NCBI GenBank assembly: GCA_023266695.1 | Contig: JAHFPO010000040.1 | Span: 1-15,682, forward strand | DNA: 15,682 bases | Source of the DNA: Hyphomicrobiales bacterium | Lineage (GTDB): Bacteria > Pseudomonadota > Alphaproteobacteria > Rhizobiales > Xanthobacteraceae | Direction: 5' to 3' | Shown here: positions 6,252-15,240 of the stretch, one piece after another | Layout of the letters: each line of letters opens with the position of its first letter | Position numbering within the stretch: position 1 is the first letter of the stretch | Made by a program: the position numbers and the translations under genes | The notes under the pieces: model-generated | What the model saw: the letters and a program-made list of their open reading frames with translations, nothing else | Told to the model about the DNA's origin: nothing | Databases searched by the model: none

Positions 6252-6932
6252 ATGCGTCTGCTCGTCGTCGAGGACGACCGCGAAGCGGCCGAATACCTGC
6301 GCAAAGCGTTGCGCGAGGCGGGCCATGTCGCCGAGGTGGTGCATGAGGGGGAGGCGGGGCTCGCGCTCGCCATCGACGGCGAATTCGACGTGCTGGTGGT
6401 CGATCGCATGTTGCCGAAGCGTGACGGGCTTTCGCTGGTCGCCGAGTTGCGCGGGCGGGGCATTGCGACGCCGGTGCTGATTCTCTCGGCGCTCGGCCAG
6501 GTTGACGATCGCGTCACCGGCTTGCGTGCGGGCGGCGACGATTATCTCGCCAAGCCGTATTCCTTCTCCGAACTCCTGGCGCGCATCGAGGCGCTCGCCC
6601 GCCGCGCCACCCCGCAAGCCGCCGACACCGTCTATCACGTCGGCGATCTCGAGCTCGATCGCCTGTCCCATCGCGTCGTGCGCGCGGGCGAGGAAATCCC
6701 GCTGCAGCCGCGCGAATTCCGCCTGCTCGAGTATCTGATGCGCCATGCCGGCCAGGTCGTCACCCGCACCATGCTCCTGGAGAACGTGTGGGATTATCAT
6801 TTCGACCCGCAGACCAACGTGATCGATGTGCATGTGTCGCGGTTGCGCGCGAAGATTGACAAGAGCTTCGGCAAGCCGCTCCTCCACACCGTGCGCGGCG
6901 CGGGATACATGATCCGTGACGGCACTCGGTAA
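6252..6932 (+). CDS. OmpR-family response regulator
   Basis: DNA-binding response regulator of 226 residues. The receiver domain begins at once with MRLLVVEDD and has D8/D9, phospho-acceptor D51 in VVDRMLP, S79, Y98 and K101 in LAKPY. The winged-helix domain ends in HTVRGAGYMIRDG. An in-frame ATG at 6201 would add 17 residues, but only 6252 has well-placed GGAG (6239-6242) and starts at the family's usual position. It resembles the CpxR/QseB-like regulators. The gene overlaps the kinase by 17 bases and follows degP across the hairpin region, so control of degP and envelope stress genes is the natural hypothesis. The family is clear; the regulon is unknown, so no gene symbol is given. Confidence 0.93.
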   Translation: MRLLVVEDDREAAEYLRKALREAGHVAEVVHEGEAGLALAIDGEFDVLVVDRMLPKRDGLSLVAELRGRGIATPVLILSALGQVDDRVTGLRAGGDDYLAKPYSFSELLARIEALARRATPQAADTVYHVGDLELDRLSHRVVRAGEEIPLQPREFRLLEYLMRHAGQVVTRTMLLENVWDYHFDPQTNVIDVHVSRLRAKIDKSFGKPLLHTVRGAGYMIRDGTR

Positions 6933-8307
6933 GCTTGTCCGCACGACGGCCTTCAAGATCGTCGCCGTCTACCTCCTGGTGTTCGCCCTGTTCGCGGCGG
7001 CAGTGATCGTCTATCTCGCCCGCCACACCCAGCAACTCGTCGTCGCCCAGATCACCGAGACCGTCGAAGCGGAGATCCGTGGCCTCGAGGAGCAGTACCG
7101 CGTAGGCGGCATCAATCGTCTCGTCTCCGTGGTCGAGACGCGGGCGGCGCAGCCGGGCTCGAATCTCTATCTGGTGACGACATTTGCCGGCGCGGCGATC
7201 GTCGGCAATGTCGACGTGCCGACGGGAGCGCTCGACAAGCCCGGCTGGTCGGAGATCTCCTACCGGCGCTCGGAAGAGGGCGACGCCGCGCGCGAGAGCC
7301 GTGCCATCGTGCGGGTGCTTCTAGTATCGGGTGGATTTCGTCTCCTCGTCGGCCGCGATTTCGAGGAACGCGAACGTTTGCGGCAGATCCTGGCGCAGCC
7401 GGCGCGCTGGGCGGTCGTGCTCCTCGTCGTCATGGGCGTCGCCGGCGGCGTCTTCGTCGCGCGCCGCGTGCTGAAGCGCATCGAAGCAATGACCGCCACC
7501 AGCGAACGCATCATGACGGGCGATCTCGGCGGCCGCCTCGCCGTCGATGGAACCGGGGACGAGTTCGATCGCCTCGCCAGCAGCCTCAATGCCATGCTCG
7601 AGCGCATCGAGGGCCTGATGGCCGGACTGAAACATGTCTCCGACAATATCGCCCACGACCTCAAGACCCCGCTCACCCGTTTGCGCAACCACGCTGAGGA
7701 AGCGCTGCGCAAGGCAAAAAGCGAAGCCGAATACCGCGCCGCGCTTGAGGCGACGATCGAGGAATCCGACGGCCTCATCCGCACCTTCGACGCCCTTCTG
7801 ATGATCGCCCGTGCCGAGGCCGGCGAGACGCGCGCGAACATGACGGATTTCGACGCCGCCGAGGTGGCGAAAAGCGTCGCCGAACTCTATGAGCCGCTGG
7901 CCGAAGAGAAGGGCTTGCGGCTCGTGGTCAAAGCCGATGGCCCGCTGCCGGTTCACGCCAGCCGCGAGCTCATCGGCCAGGCGCTCGCCAATCTGGTCGA
8001 TAATGCGATCAAGCATGGCGCGCCGGCCGCGTCCGGCGCGACCGGCGAGATCGAGGTCGCGGCCCGGCGCGACGGGGAGCGCACCTTGCTCATGGTTTCG
8101 GACCGCGGCCCCGGCATTGCGGAGAGGGATCGCGCTCGCGTGATCGAGCGCTTCGTGCGACTCGAATCGAGCCGCTCGCAGCCGGGTGCGGGCTTGGGAC
8201 TGTCGCTCGCCGCCGCCGTCGCCCGCCTGCATGGAGGCGAACTCCGCCTCGAGGACCATGCACCGGGATTGCGGGTAACCCTCGCGCTTTCGGCCCGGGC
8301 AGGCTAG
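6916..8307 (+). CDS. Membrane sensor histidine kinase, partner of the upstream regulator
   Basis: Inner-membrane kinase of 463 residues starting at GTG inside the regulator gene (17-base overlap), which implies translational coupling. TM1 is at about 12-35, a periplasmic domain of about 130 residues follows, then TM2 (about 165-183) and HAMP (about 184-235). The HisKA motif NIAHDLKTPLTRLR carries phospho-acceptor H247. The ATPase domain has N359/N363 in ANLVDNAIKHG, G1 DRGPG at 396-400 and G2 GAGLGL at 424-429. All boxes are intact. The periplasmic part has no recognised ligand domain. It faces the compartment where DegP works, which fits a role in sensing envelope damage, but the signal is not visible in the sequence. 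Confidence 0.92.
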   Translation: MTALGKLVRTTAFKIVAVYLLVFALFAAAVIVYLARHTQQLVVAQITETVEAEIRGLEEQYRVGGINRLVSVVETRAAQPGSNLYLVTTFAGAAIVGNVDVPTGALDKPGWSEISYRRSEEGDAARESRAIVRVLLVSGGFRLLVGRDFEERERLRQILAQPARWAVVLLVVMGVAGGVFVARRVLKRIEAMTATSERIMTGDLGGRLAVDGTGDEFDRLASSLNAMLERIEGLMAGLKHVSDNIAHDLKTPLTRLRNHAEEALRKAKSEAEYRAALEATIEESDGLIRTFDALLMIARAEAGETRANMTDFDAAEVAKSVAELYEPLAEEKGLRLVVKADGPLPVHASRELIGQALANLVDNAIKHGAPAASGATGEIEVAARRDGERTLLMVSDRGPGIAERDRARVIERFVRLESSRSQPGAGLGLSLAAAVARLHGGELRLEDHAPGLRVTLALSARAG

Positions 8308-8345
8308 GAAATCAGCCGCGTGGCGCTTTGAGCGGGCTCAAGGGA

Positions 8346-11312
8346 ATGGCACGGCTGAAGAAGAGCACGAAATCTGCCTCGCTTTCCTTGGTCGTTCGCA
8401 TTCGCGAGAGCCTGCGTCTCGCTGAGCCGAAACGGGCGAAATCTCTCGTCGCCGATCTCGTGAAAAGTGCGGATCGGAAGGTCGCGACACGGCTTAAAGC
8501 GCTTCTCACCCAATATCCCGAGGCGAGGCGCCTCATCGAGGGTATCGCCGACGGTTCGCCTTTCCTGTGGGAGCTCGCGCGCGCCGATCCCGCGCGACTG
8601 CTCGCGCTGCTCGAGGCCCAGCCGGAAGCGCGCCTCGGAGAGATCATCGAACAGGCTCCGCCCTCGGCTCGCGCGGTCCACGACGAGGCCGAACTGATGC
8701 GTGGATTGCGCGTCATGAAACGGGAGGCGGCGCTCCTGGTGGCGCTTGCCGATCTCGGCGGCGTCTGGTCGCTCGCCGAAGTCACGCGCGCCTTGACCGC
8801 GGTCGCGGATCGCGCGCTCGCCGCCGCCGTCGACCATCTGCTCGCAGGCGCCCACGCCGACGGCAAGATTCGCCTGCCCGATCCGGCGCGGCCGGGAGCG
8901 GGTTCCGGTTACTTCGTGCTCGGCATGGGCAAGCTCGGTGCGGGCGAGCTCAATTATTCGAGCGACATCGATCTGATCGTGCTCCATGACCCGGCCGCCC
9001 CGCTCGAACGCGGCCTCGATCCCACCCCCTTCTTCGTGCGGCTCACGCAAAATCTGGTGCGCCTGCTGCAAGACCGCACGCCCGACGGCTATGTCTTCCG
9101 CGTCGACTTGAGGCTCCGCCCCGATCCGGGCTCGACCCAGATCGCGGTCGCGACCGACGCGGCGCTCGCCTATTACGAGCGGGTCGGCCAGACCTGGGAA
9201 CGCGCCGCCTTCATCAAGGCGCGCGCATGCGCCGGCGACCGCGCCGCCGGCGAAGCCTTTCTCCAGGAACTCTCGCCCTTCGTGTGGCGGCGTTATTTCG
9301 ACCATGCCGCAATCGCCGACGTGCACGACATGAAGCGGCAGATCCAGGCCTACCGCGGTCACGAGGAAGTCGCGGTCGAGGGCCACAACATGAAGCTTGG
9401 CCGCGGCGGCATCCGCGAGATCGAGTTCTTCGTTCAGACCCAGCAGCTGATCGCCGGCGGCCGTTCAGCGAGCTTGCGCGGGCGCGAAACCATCGCCGCG
9501 CTCCACGCGCTCGCGGACGAGGGCTGGATCGACGGCAAGGCCCGTGACGAACTTGCGGCGGCCTATCTCTATCTGCGCCGCGTCGAGCACCGCCTGCAGA
9601 TGGTCGCCGACCAACAGACCCACAGCTTGCCCGAGGATGTCGAGGCGCTCGATCGCTTCGCGAAATTTTTTGGCGCGCGCGGTCGCGACGAGTTCGCGGC
9701 CGAGCTCACCGGCCATCTTATGCGGGTGCAGGCGCATTATGCGCGCCTGTTCGAGGATGCCCCGTCGCTCGCCGCCGTTGAAGGCAAGCTCGTCTTCCCG
9801 CCCGATGGCGACGACCGCGAGACGTTGGAGACCCTTGCGCGTCTCGGCTTCCGCGAGCCGCTGGCGGCAAGCGCGATGGTGCGAGGCTGGCTCAAGGGGA
9901 CGCACCGGTCGCTCAAGGCCGAGGCCGCTCGCGCCGATCTCGCCACCCTCGCGCCCGCCCTCGTGGTCGCGCTCGCGCGCACCGGAAACGCCGATGCGGC
10001 GGTGGTCGCTTGCGATCGTTTCTTCGCCACATTGCCGGGCGGCGTGCGGCTGCTCGCGGCGCTCCGCACCCATCCCGATCTCATCCAGCTGCTCGCCACC
10101 ATCCTCGGCACCGCGCCCCGCCTGAGCGAGATCGTTTCGCACTCTCCATCGCTCCTCGACGGCCTGCTCGATCCGGCCTTTTTCGGGCCGCCGCCGGACG
10201 AGGCGTTCCTCACCAAACGTCTTGCCGAGATACTGAAGGACACTGCGGACGCGGAGGATTTCTTCGACCGCGCCCGTCGTTTCGGCCGCGAACAGATGGT
10301 GCTGATCGGCGTGCGCGTGCTTTCAGGCGCGCTCACGGCGAACCGGGCGGGGGAATCCTTCGCCACGCTCGCCGACGTGCTGATCCGCGCGCTCCACCGT
10401 GAGGTCGAAGCGCGCTTTGCGAAAGTCCACGGCCGCCTGAAAAGCTCCGAAAGCGCCGTCGTCGCGCTCGGCAAGCTCGGCGGACGCGAGATGACGGCGG
10501 GCTCCGACCTCGATCTCATCCTGCTCTACGACTTCGATCAGCGCCATCCGGAATCCGACGGCAATCGGCCGCTCCATGCCACGCAATATTACGCGCGGCT
10601 CACCCAGCGCCTAGTGAGCGCGCTCACCACGCCGACCAATTGGGGAAAGCTTTACGACGTGGATATGCGCCTGCGCCCTTCCGGGCGTTCGGGGCCGCTT
10701 GCGACCTCGATTACGAGTTTTGCCATCTATCAGCGCGAGGAGGCCTGGACCTGGGAGTACATGGCGTTGACGCGCGCGCGCGTAGTTTCGGCCTCGCCCG
10801 TCTTCCGTGCCCGCGTCGAGGCGGAGATCAAGAAGCCGCTGTGCGTGCGCCGCGATCCCGCGGCGATGGCGCGCGACGTCGTCGAGATGCGCCGCGCCAT
10901 TGCGGCCGAGAAGGGCGAGGACGAACGCTGGGACCTGAAATACGCCGCCGGCGGCCTCATCGATATCGAGTTCATCGCCCAGTATCTGGAACTCGTCCAT
11001 GCCGCGCGAAAGTCCGCCATCCTCGACACCCATACCGGCCGGGTGCTGGAGGCGGCCCAGACACTCGGCGTGCTCGATACGGCGGACGGCGAAACGCTCC
11101 GCGCCGCTTTCACGCTCTATCACGACCTCACTCAAATCTTGCGACTCTGTCTTGCCACGAAATTCGATCCGGCGAAGGCGGCTCCCGGATTGCTCGCGCT
11201 GTTGGCGCGCGCGGGCGGACTTCCCGACTTCGCCACGCTCACGGCACACCTCATCGACACGCAGGTGAGGGTGCGGCGCTGCTTCGACCGCATTATCCGA
11301 GTAACCAATTGA
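8346..11312 (+). CDS. glnE: Bifunctional glutamine synthetase adenylyltransferase/deadenylylase
   Basis: GlnE, 988 residues from the ATG at 8346, adds and removes AMP on a tyrosine of glutamine synthetase under PII (GlnB) control, tuning ammonium assimilation. Both nucleotidyltransferase domains are visible. The N-terminal deadenylylase domain has GMGKLGAGELNYSSDIDL, with metal ligands D207 and D209. The C-terminal adenylyltransferase domain has ALGKLGGREMTAGSDLDL, with D721 and D723. Length matches the family. The start is uncertain: a TTG at 8328 is in frame, and AGGGA touches the ATG at 8346 with no spacing. The gene follows the kinase by 20-38 bases, so it is very likely co-transcribed with the two-component genes. 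It ends 29 bases from the convergent kinase gene. The C-terminal YLELVHA and RRCFDRII segments are normal for GlnE. Confidence 0.95.
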   Translation: MARLKKSTKSASLSLVVRIRESLRLAEPKRAKSLVADLVKSADRKVATRLKALLTQYPEARRLIEGIADGSPFLWELARADPARLLALLEAQPEARLGEIIEQAPPSARAVHDEAELMRGLRVMKREAALLVALADLGGVWSLAEVTRALTAVADRALAAAVDHLLAGAHADGKIRLPDPARPGAGSGYFVLGMGKLGAGELNYSSDIDLIVLHDPAAPLERGLDPTPFFVRLTQNLVRLLQDRTPDGYVFRVDLRLRPDPGSTQIAVATDAALAYYERVGQTWERAAFIKARACAGDRAAGEAFLQELSPFVWRRYFDHAAIADVHDMKRQIQAYRGHEEVAVEGHNMKLGRGGIREIEFFVQTQQLIAGGRSASLRGRETIAALHALADEGWIDGKARDELAAAYLYLRRVEHRLQMVADQQTHSLPEDVEALDRFAKFFGARGRDEFAAELTGHLMRVQAHYARLFEDAPSLAAVEGKLVFPPDGDDRETLETLARLGFREPLAASAMVRGWLKGTHRSLKAEAARADLATLAPALVVALARTGNADAAVVACDRFFATLPGGVRLLAALRTHPDLIQLLATILGTAPRLSEIVSHSPSLLDGLLDPAFFGPPPDEAFLTKRLAEILKDTADAEDFFDRARRFGREQMVLIGVRVLSGALTANRAGESFATLADVLIRALHREVEARFAKVHGRLKSSESAVVALGKLGGREMTAGSDLDLILLYDFDQRHPESDGNRPLHATQYYARLTQRLVSALTTPTNWGKLYDVDMRLRPSGRSGPLATSITSFAIYQREEAWTWEYMALTRARVVSASPVFRARVEAEIKKPLCVRRDPAAMARDVVEMRRAIAAEKGEDERWDLKYAAGGLIDIEFIAQYLELVHAARKSAILDTHTGRVLEAAQTLGVLDTADGETLRAAFTLYHDLTQILRLCLATKFDPAKAAPGLLALLARAGGLPDFATLTAHLIDTQVRVRRCFDRIIRVTN

Positions 11313-11333
11313 AATATAAGAGTTAATTCATTC

Positions 11334-11356
11334 GATGCCGATCAGGCGGCGGCATC
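11334..11356. terminator. Hairpin between the convergent glnE and kinase genes
   Basis: GATGCCG (11334-11340) pairs with CGGCATC (11350-11356) around a nine-base loop. It straddles the stop codon of the minus-strand kinase gene (11342-11344) and lies 21 bases past the glnE stop. AT-rich sequence flanks it on the glnE side. It could act as a weak two-way terminator; the lack of a long T-run keeps confidence low. Confidence 0.35.
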
Positions 11357-13633
11357 ATGCGCGACCAAGCCTCGTCCCGCGATCGGCAGCCGGATGATGA
11401 CGGTGGTGCCGACGTTCTCGATCGAGCGGATACGCATGTTGCCGCCGTGCAGCTCGGTGAGCGACTTGGCGATGGCGAGCCCGAGGCCCGAGCCCTGGTG
11501 GGTCTTGGTGAACTGGCTCTCGACCTGCTCGAACGGCCGGCCGAGCTTCTTCAGCGCCGCCTTGGAAATGCCGATGCCGGAATCCTCGATCAGCAGGATG
11601 GCATGGCTGCGCGAGAGCTTCGCACGCACCGCCACGCGCCCACCCTCGGGCGTGAATTTGATCGAGTTCGACAACAGATTGAGCAGGATCTGTTTGAGCG
11701 CCCGCCGGTCGCCGCGCATGGAAAGACCGGGAGCGATCTCGGATTCGACTTGCAGGTGTTTTTCCTCAGACTTGATCGACATCACGCGCATCGCCTCGGC
11801 GACGAGCGCGTCGAGATGCACGTCCTCGAGGTCGAGCCGCAAGCGGCCGGCCTCGATCTTCGACATGTCGAGAATGTCGTTGATGACGTCCAGGAGATAG
11901 CGCCCGCTCTCCTGAATGTCGCGGCAGTATTCATGATACTTCTCGGCGCCGAGCGCGCCGAACATGCCAGACTCCATGATCTCGGAGAAGCCGATGATGG
12001 CATTCAAGGGCGTTCTCAGCTCATGGCTCATGCTGGCGAGAAATTCCGACTTCGCCCGGTTGGCGCTCTCGGCGCGGGTCTTCTCCTCGGAATATTTCTG
12101 CGCGAGCTCCGCCAGCGCTTGCTGTGAATAAAGCAATTCCGTGATCGTCGCCATCTTGCTCCGCTCGCTTTCCATCAGCCGCTCCTCGTGACGCTTGAGC
12201 GTGGTGATGTCGGTGCCGACCGAGACGAAACCGCCGTCCTTGGTGCGGCGCTCGCTGATCTTGAGCCAGCCGCCGTCGCCGATTTGCGCCTCGAACGAGC
12301 GCGAGCCCTCCTCGGCGCGATCCTCGGACTTGAGCGGGGTGCGGATCACCGGCTGGCGGCCGGCGGCGATCACTTCCTCATAGGGCGTGCCCGGCTCGGT
12401 CGCGGATTCCGGTAAACTATGCAGCTGCTGGAACTTGGAATTGCACAGCACCAGGCGGTCCTCGGAGTCCCACAGCACGAAAGCCTCCGAGATCGTCTCC
12501 ACCGCGTCGCGCAGGCGCATGTCGGCGGTCGCCGTGCGCTCGGCCAGCCGTTTTTCCTCGGTGATGTCGACGGCGATACCGACGATATGCGCGCCATTGC
12601 CGTCGTTCCGGACGAGCTCGGCGCGGGCGCGCAGCCATACCCACTCACCGCTGGCATGGCGCATGCGGAAGGCGCTGTCGATGGTTCCGTCGGAAGTCTC
12701 CGCCAGTTGCGCCGCGATGTCGTAGAGGCTGCCGTCCTCCGGATGGACCAACGTGTCGACTTCCCCGAACGAGAGCAAATCATCGCGCGGCTCGAAGCCG
12801 ACGATCTCGAACATCGAATCCGACCAATAGATGAGGCCGCGGGCGAGATCCCAATCCCATAGGCCGCAGCGCCCGCGATTGAGAGCGGTATCCATGCGTG
12901 CGCGCACCATCTCGTAGATCGCGTCGGCCTCTCGTGCGCGCATCGCCTGCCAATGGAAGGCAAAGCCGAGGATCAAGAGCACCAGACAGGTCGTGGTCAC
13001 CAGCGTGATGGTGAGCGCGGAATCGGCGCGCCAGCGGTCGAGCGCGTCGGCTTTCGATTGCACGACGGCGAACTGGCCGAGGGGCTTCTTCAGATTGCGC
13101 ACGATTGCAAACGCGCCCGTGCCGTCGGCAAACGTGAGCTCGATCACACCCGCGCGTTCGGAGGGTGCCGCGATCGGCTGGGCCGGGCCCAATATGTCCG
13201 CGAGCTTGCCGTCCGCGCGCGCCGGCTCCCGCGCGGGCGCTTCCGCGATGATGCCTCCGGACGCGTCGGTCACCAGGAAGCGGCGTCCGGCGGCCGCGAC
13301 CTCCGGCGGCAAGGACTCCGTGAGCGCAGCGCGCACCTTGGCCGGATTGGCGTCGCCCGCGACCCGTTGCGAGACCTGTTCGCCCACCGCGAGCGCGAGC
13401 AGGGCGAGATGTTTCTCGGTGTCGGCGAGCACTTCGCGCCGGTGATCGGCGATCTGCACGGCGGCGCCGACGGCGACCGCCGCGAGGAAGGCGACGATCA
13501 ACAGCGGTACGATGCGGCGCAGGAAGGGTTCGGCGTCGAGCAGGCGCTGATAGGCGGGACGGGTGAGCGAGCGGGCGAGTCCGCGAACGTTCTGAACGCG
13601 CAAGGACGCGTTGGCAGCGTGGACACGCGCCAT
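11342..13633 (-). CDS. pleC: PAS-domain hybrid-less sensor histidine kinase, PleC-like
   Basis: Membrane histidine kinase of 763 residues. TM1 is at about 41-62, a periplasmic domain at about 63-205, and TM2 at about 206-227. PAS1 follows at about 245-363 (GLWDWDLARG, with PAC-like VGIAVDITEEKR), then PAS2 at about 371-480 (AVETISEAFVLWDSEDRLVL) and a helical linker at about 481-530. The HisKA motif is SMSHELRTPLNAIIGFSEIM, with phospho-acceptor H537. The ATPase domain has N652/N656, G1 DSGIG at 684-688 and G2 GSGLGL at 714-719. No receiver domain is attached. This H-box defines the PleC/DivJ/PdhS kinases that act on the cell-fate regulator DivK. The two-TM, double-PAS form and the position beside glnE suggest PleC, as I recall from Sinorhizobium. 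A strong GAGGAGG lies at 13640-13646, six bases before the ATG. The kinase call is firm; the pleC name is moderate. Confidence 0.88.
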   Translation of the reverse strand: MARVHAANASLRVQNVRGLARSLTRPAYQRLLDAEPFLRRIVPLLIVAFLAAVAVGAAVQIADHRREVLADTEKHLALLALAVGEQVSQRVAGDANPAKVRAALTESLPPEVAAAGRRFLVTDASGGIIAEAPAREPARADGKLADILGPAQPIAAPSERAGVIELTFADGTGAFAIVRNLKKPLGQFAVVQSKADALDRWRADSALTITLVTTTCLVLLILGFAFHWQAMRAREADAIYEMVRARMDTALNRGRCGLWDWDLARGLIYWSDSMFEIVGFEPRDDLLSFGEVDTLVHPEDGSLYDIAAQLAETSDGTIDSAFRMRHASGEWVWLRARAELVRNDGNGAHIVGIAVDITEEKRLAERTATADMRLRDAVETISEAFVLWDSEDRLVLCNSKFQQLHSLPESATEPGTPYEEVIAAGRQPVIRTPLKSEDRAEEGSRSFEAQIGDGGWLKISERRTKDGGFVSVGTDITTLKRHEERLMESERSKMATITELLYSQQALAELAQKYSEEKTRAESANRAKSEFLASMSHELRTPLNAIIGFSEIMESGMFGALGAEKYHEYCRDIQESGRYLLDVINDILDMSKIEAGRLRLDLEDVHLDALVAEAMRVMSIKSEEKHLQVESEIAPGLSMRGDRRALKQILLNLLSNSIKFTPEGGRVAVRAKLSRSHAILLIEDSGIGISKAALKKLGRPFEQVESQFTKTHQGSGLGLAIAKSLTELHGGNMRIRSIENVGTTVIIRLPIAGRGLVAHDAAA

Positions 13634-13702
13634 CGCCGGCCTCCTCGGAAAGCCCCATCACGTGCGTCCGGAGGGACTGCCGCATCTCTCCGAATCAGCT
13701 TC

Positions 13703-13732
13703 ATAAGAATCGAAGTCGCGGCGATTTGTCCA
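13703..13732 (-). promoter_or_regulatory. Weak promoter candidate for the PleC-like kinase gene
   Basis: On the minus strand TGGACA (complement of 13727-13732) and TCTTAT (complement of 13703-13708) are separated by 18 bases, about 70 bases before the kinase ATG. The match to a sigma-70-type promoter is partial. The rest of the 202-base gap between the two minus-strand genes holds a seven-A run at 13744-13750 and no other clear element. Confidence 0.22.
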
Positions 13733-13835
13733 GAGTCCGGCGCAAAAAAATGTTTGCACCGAAGGACTTCCGGGAAAGACCTCGAGCGGCCCATCCAGAC
13801 CAAATCAGCCGCGTCCAATCCGCGGGGAGGGAGGC

Positions 13836-15233
13836 TTACGGGCGCCGCGTTTCTCGTTCCGTAGCGCCGGCGGGCTCGGCGTGGCCGATCACGCGATGGA
13901 TTTGACGGCGAATCTGACGCAGGCGGCGCTCCAGCGCGTCGACCGCCGCATGGACCTCTTCCACGCTCAGCGCCGGATCGGCGCGGCAGTGGAAATTGAC
14001 CACCAGGCCGCGCGGGGTCTCCCGCACGCGCACGGCGTGGACGTCGCGGATCGGGCCGTCGCTCGATGCCAGTTCGCGCAGCGTCGCCGCGATCGCCGCC
14101 TGCTGTTCGAGCGACGCATCGCGGCCGGAAACGCCGTCGCTCTGCAGCGGTTCGATATGGGTCTCGACCTCGACTTCGCCGCCGAACTCGTCGCGGATCG
14201 CGTCTTCGAGCGCATCCGCGATCTCATGGGCTTTGCCGAGCGGGAGCGAACCGTCGACCTCGAGGTCGAGGCTCACCGCCAGCCGGTCCTCGAGATGTTG
14301 CACCGTCACGTGATGCACGGCGAGGGCGCGATTGCGCGCGATCACCATCACCCGCTCCATCACGGTTTCGTCGTCGAGCGCGCGCGGCCTGGTCGTGATC
14401 GTCACCTCCGTTTCCGGCATCGCCGAGCGGATCGCCTTGCGGATCTCGGCCTCGACCGCAGAAACACGGTCGAGCGGCAAGGTACGGCTGACGGCGACAG
14501 AGAGTTCCACGAACAGTTTCCCGCCGACCGCTCGCACCCGCACCCGTTCGACTGCGACTACGTCCTTTACGCGCCGCACGATCCCGCTAATTCGTTGCGC
14601 GGCGCCCGCAGGGGCGGTGTCCGTCAAGGTGTCGATGGTACGCCGCCCGAGCCGCCAGCCGGCGATGCACACGAACACGGCGACCACGAGCGCGGCCACG
14701 GAATCCGCCCACCCGAAGCCGAGCGCGACGCCGCCCAATCCAATGAATACGGCGAGCGACGACCACATGTCGGAGCCGAAATGGAGCGCGTCCGCTTCGA
14801 GCGCCTCGCTCGAGGTTTCGCCCGCCACGCGATAGAGCGCGCGCGCGCGAAAATAATCCACCACAATCGAGACCGCGATCACCGCGAATGCCCATATGGT
14901 CGCTTCGACCCTGTGGCCTTCTTCGCCGAAAAGCCGGCGCCCCGCCTCCCAGATCACGATGGCCGACAGCAGGAACAAAAGTGCGGTCGCGATCAGGGCC
15001 GCCACGCTCTCGACCTTGCCGTGCCCGTAATGATGCTCCTCGTCTGCCGGCTTGCCCGACAGACGCACGGCGAAATAGGTAATCACGGTCGCGACGAGAT
15101 CGATGAGCGAATGGCCGGCCTCTGACAAGATCGCGAGCGAACCCGAATAAAGACCCACGATTCCCTTCGCCGCGGTCAGCCCGGCCGAGGCGAAAATCGA
15201 GAGGAGCGCAGCCCTTTTCTTCGTATCCTGCAT
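13836..15233 (-). CDS. Cation diffusion facilitator with three tandem C-terminal domains
   Basis: Inner-membrane metal/proton antiporter of 465 residues, far longer than the roughly 300 of FieF/YiiP. The membrane part (about 8-195) holds the transport site: H41 and D45 in EAGHSLID with H151 and D155 in ADALHFGSDMW, plus HYGHGK at 68-73. An H-D-H-D set is usually associated with zinc preference, whereas FieF has D-D-H-D. After it come three consecutive ferredoxin-like CDF C-terminal domains: about 213-283, 291-362 and 380-454. The second matches the YiiP tail best (SLPLGKAHEIAD with H336; HIEP with H359). The third keeps H428 and H451. The first has S258 and T281 at the same places, so it has probably lost metal binding. 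The ATG at 15233 lacks a clear ribosome site. It is divergent from the Bug receptor gene. Substrate (Zn, Fe or other) is not proven. Confidence 0.9.
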   Translation of the reverse strand: MQDTKKRAALLSIFASAGLTAAKGIVGLYSGSLAILSEAGHSLIDLVATVITYFAVRLSGKPADEEHHYGHGKVESVAALIATALLFLLSAIVIWEAGRRLFGEEGHRVEATIWAFAVIAVSIVVDYFRARALYRVAGETSSEALEADALHFGSDMWSSLAVFIGLGGVALGFGWADSVAALVVAVFVCIAGWRLGRRTIDTLTDTAPAGAAQRISGIVRRVKDVVAVERVRVRAVGGKLFVELSVAVSRTLPLDRVSAVEAEIRKAIRSAMPETEVTITTRPRALDDETVMERVMVIARNRALAVHHVTVQHLEDRLAVSLDLEVDGSLPLGKAHEIADALEDAIRDEFGGEVEVETHIEPLQSDGVSGRDASLEQQAAIAATLRELASSDGPIRDVHAVRVRETPRGLVVNFHCRADPALSVEEVHAAVDALERRLRQIRRQIHRVIGHAEPAGATERETRRP

Positions 15234-15240
15234 GATGTTT

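Noticed and set aside
6049..6480. Possible small gene starting in the hairpin region and running over the regulator start
   Set aside because: It crosses several perfect hairpins, has no ribosome site, and continues out of frame in the regulator gene.
13744..13760. Seven-A run with GCAAA/TTTGC ends as a minus-strand terminator for the transporter gene
   Set aside because: The stem is AT-poor in pairs, only five bases, and overlaps the T-run itself; it lies about 75 bases past the stop codon, so support is too weak.
13498..13818. Minus-strand open frame of 106 codons covering the kinase start and its upstream gap
   Set aside because: It runs out of frame into the kinase's coding start, where the kinase has a strong GAGGAGG site; no motif supports the small frame.
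13881..15125. Plus-strand open frame of 414 codons opposite the transporter
   Set aside because: The minus strand encodes clear transporter motifs; the opposite frame is a compositional mirror.
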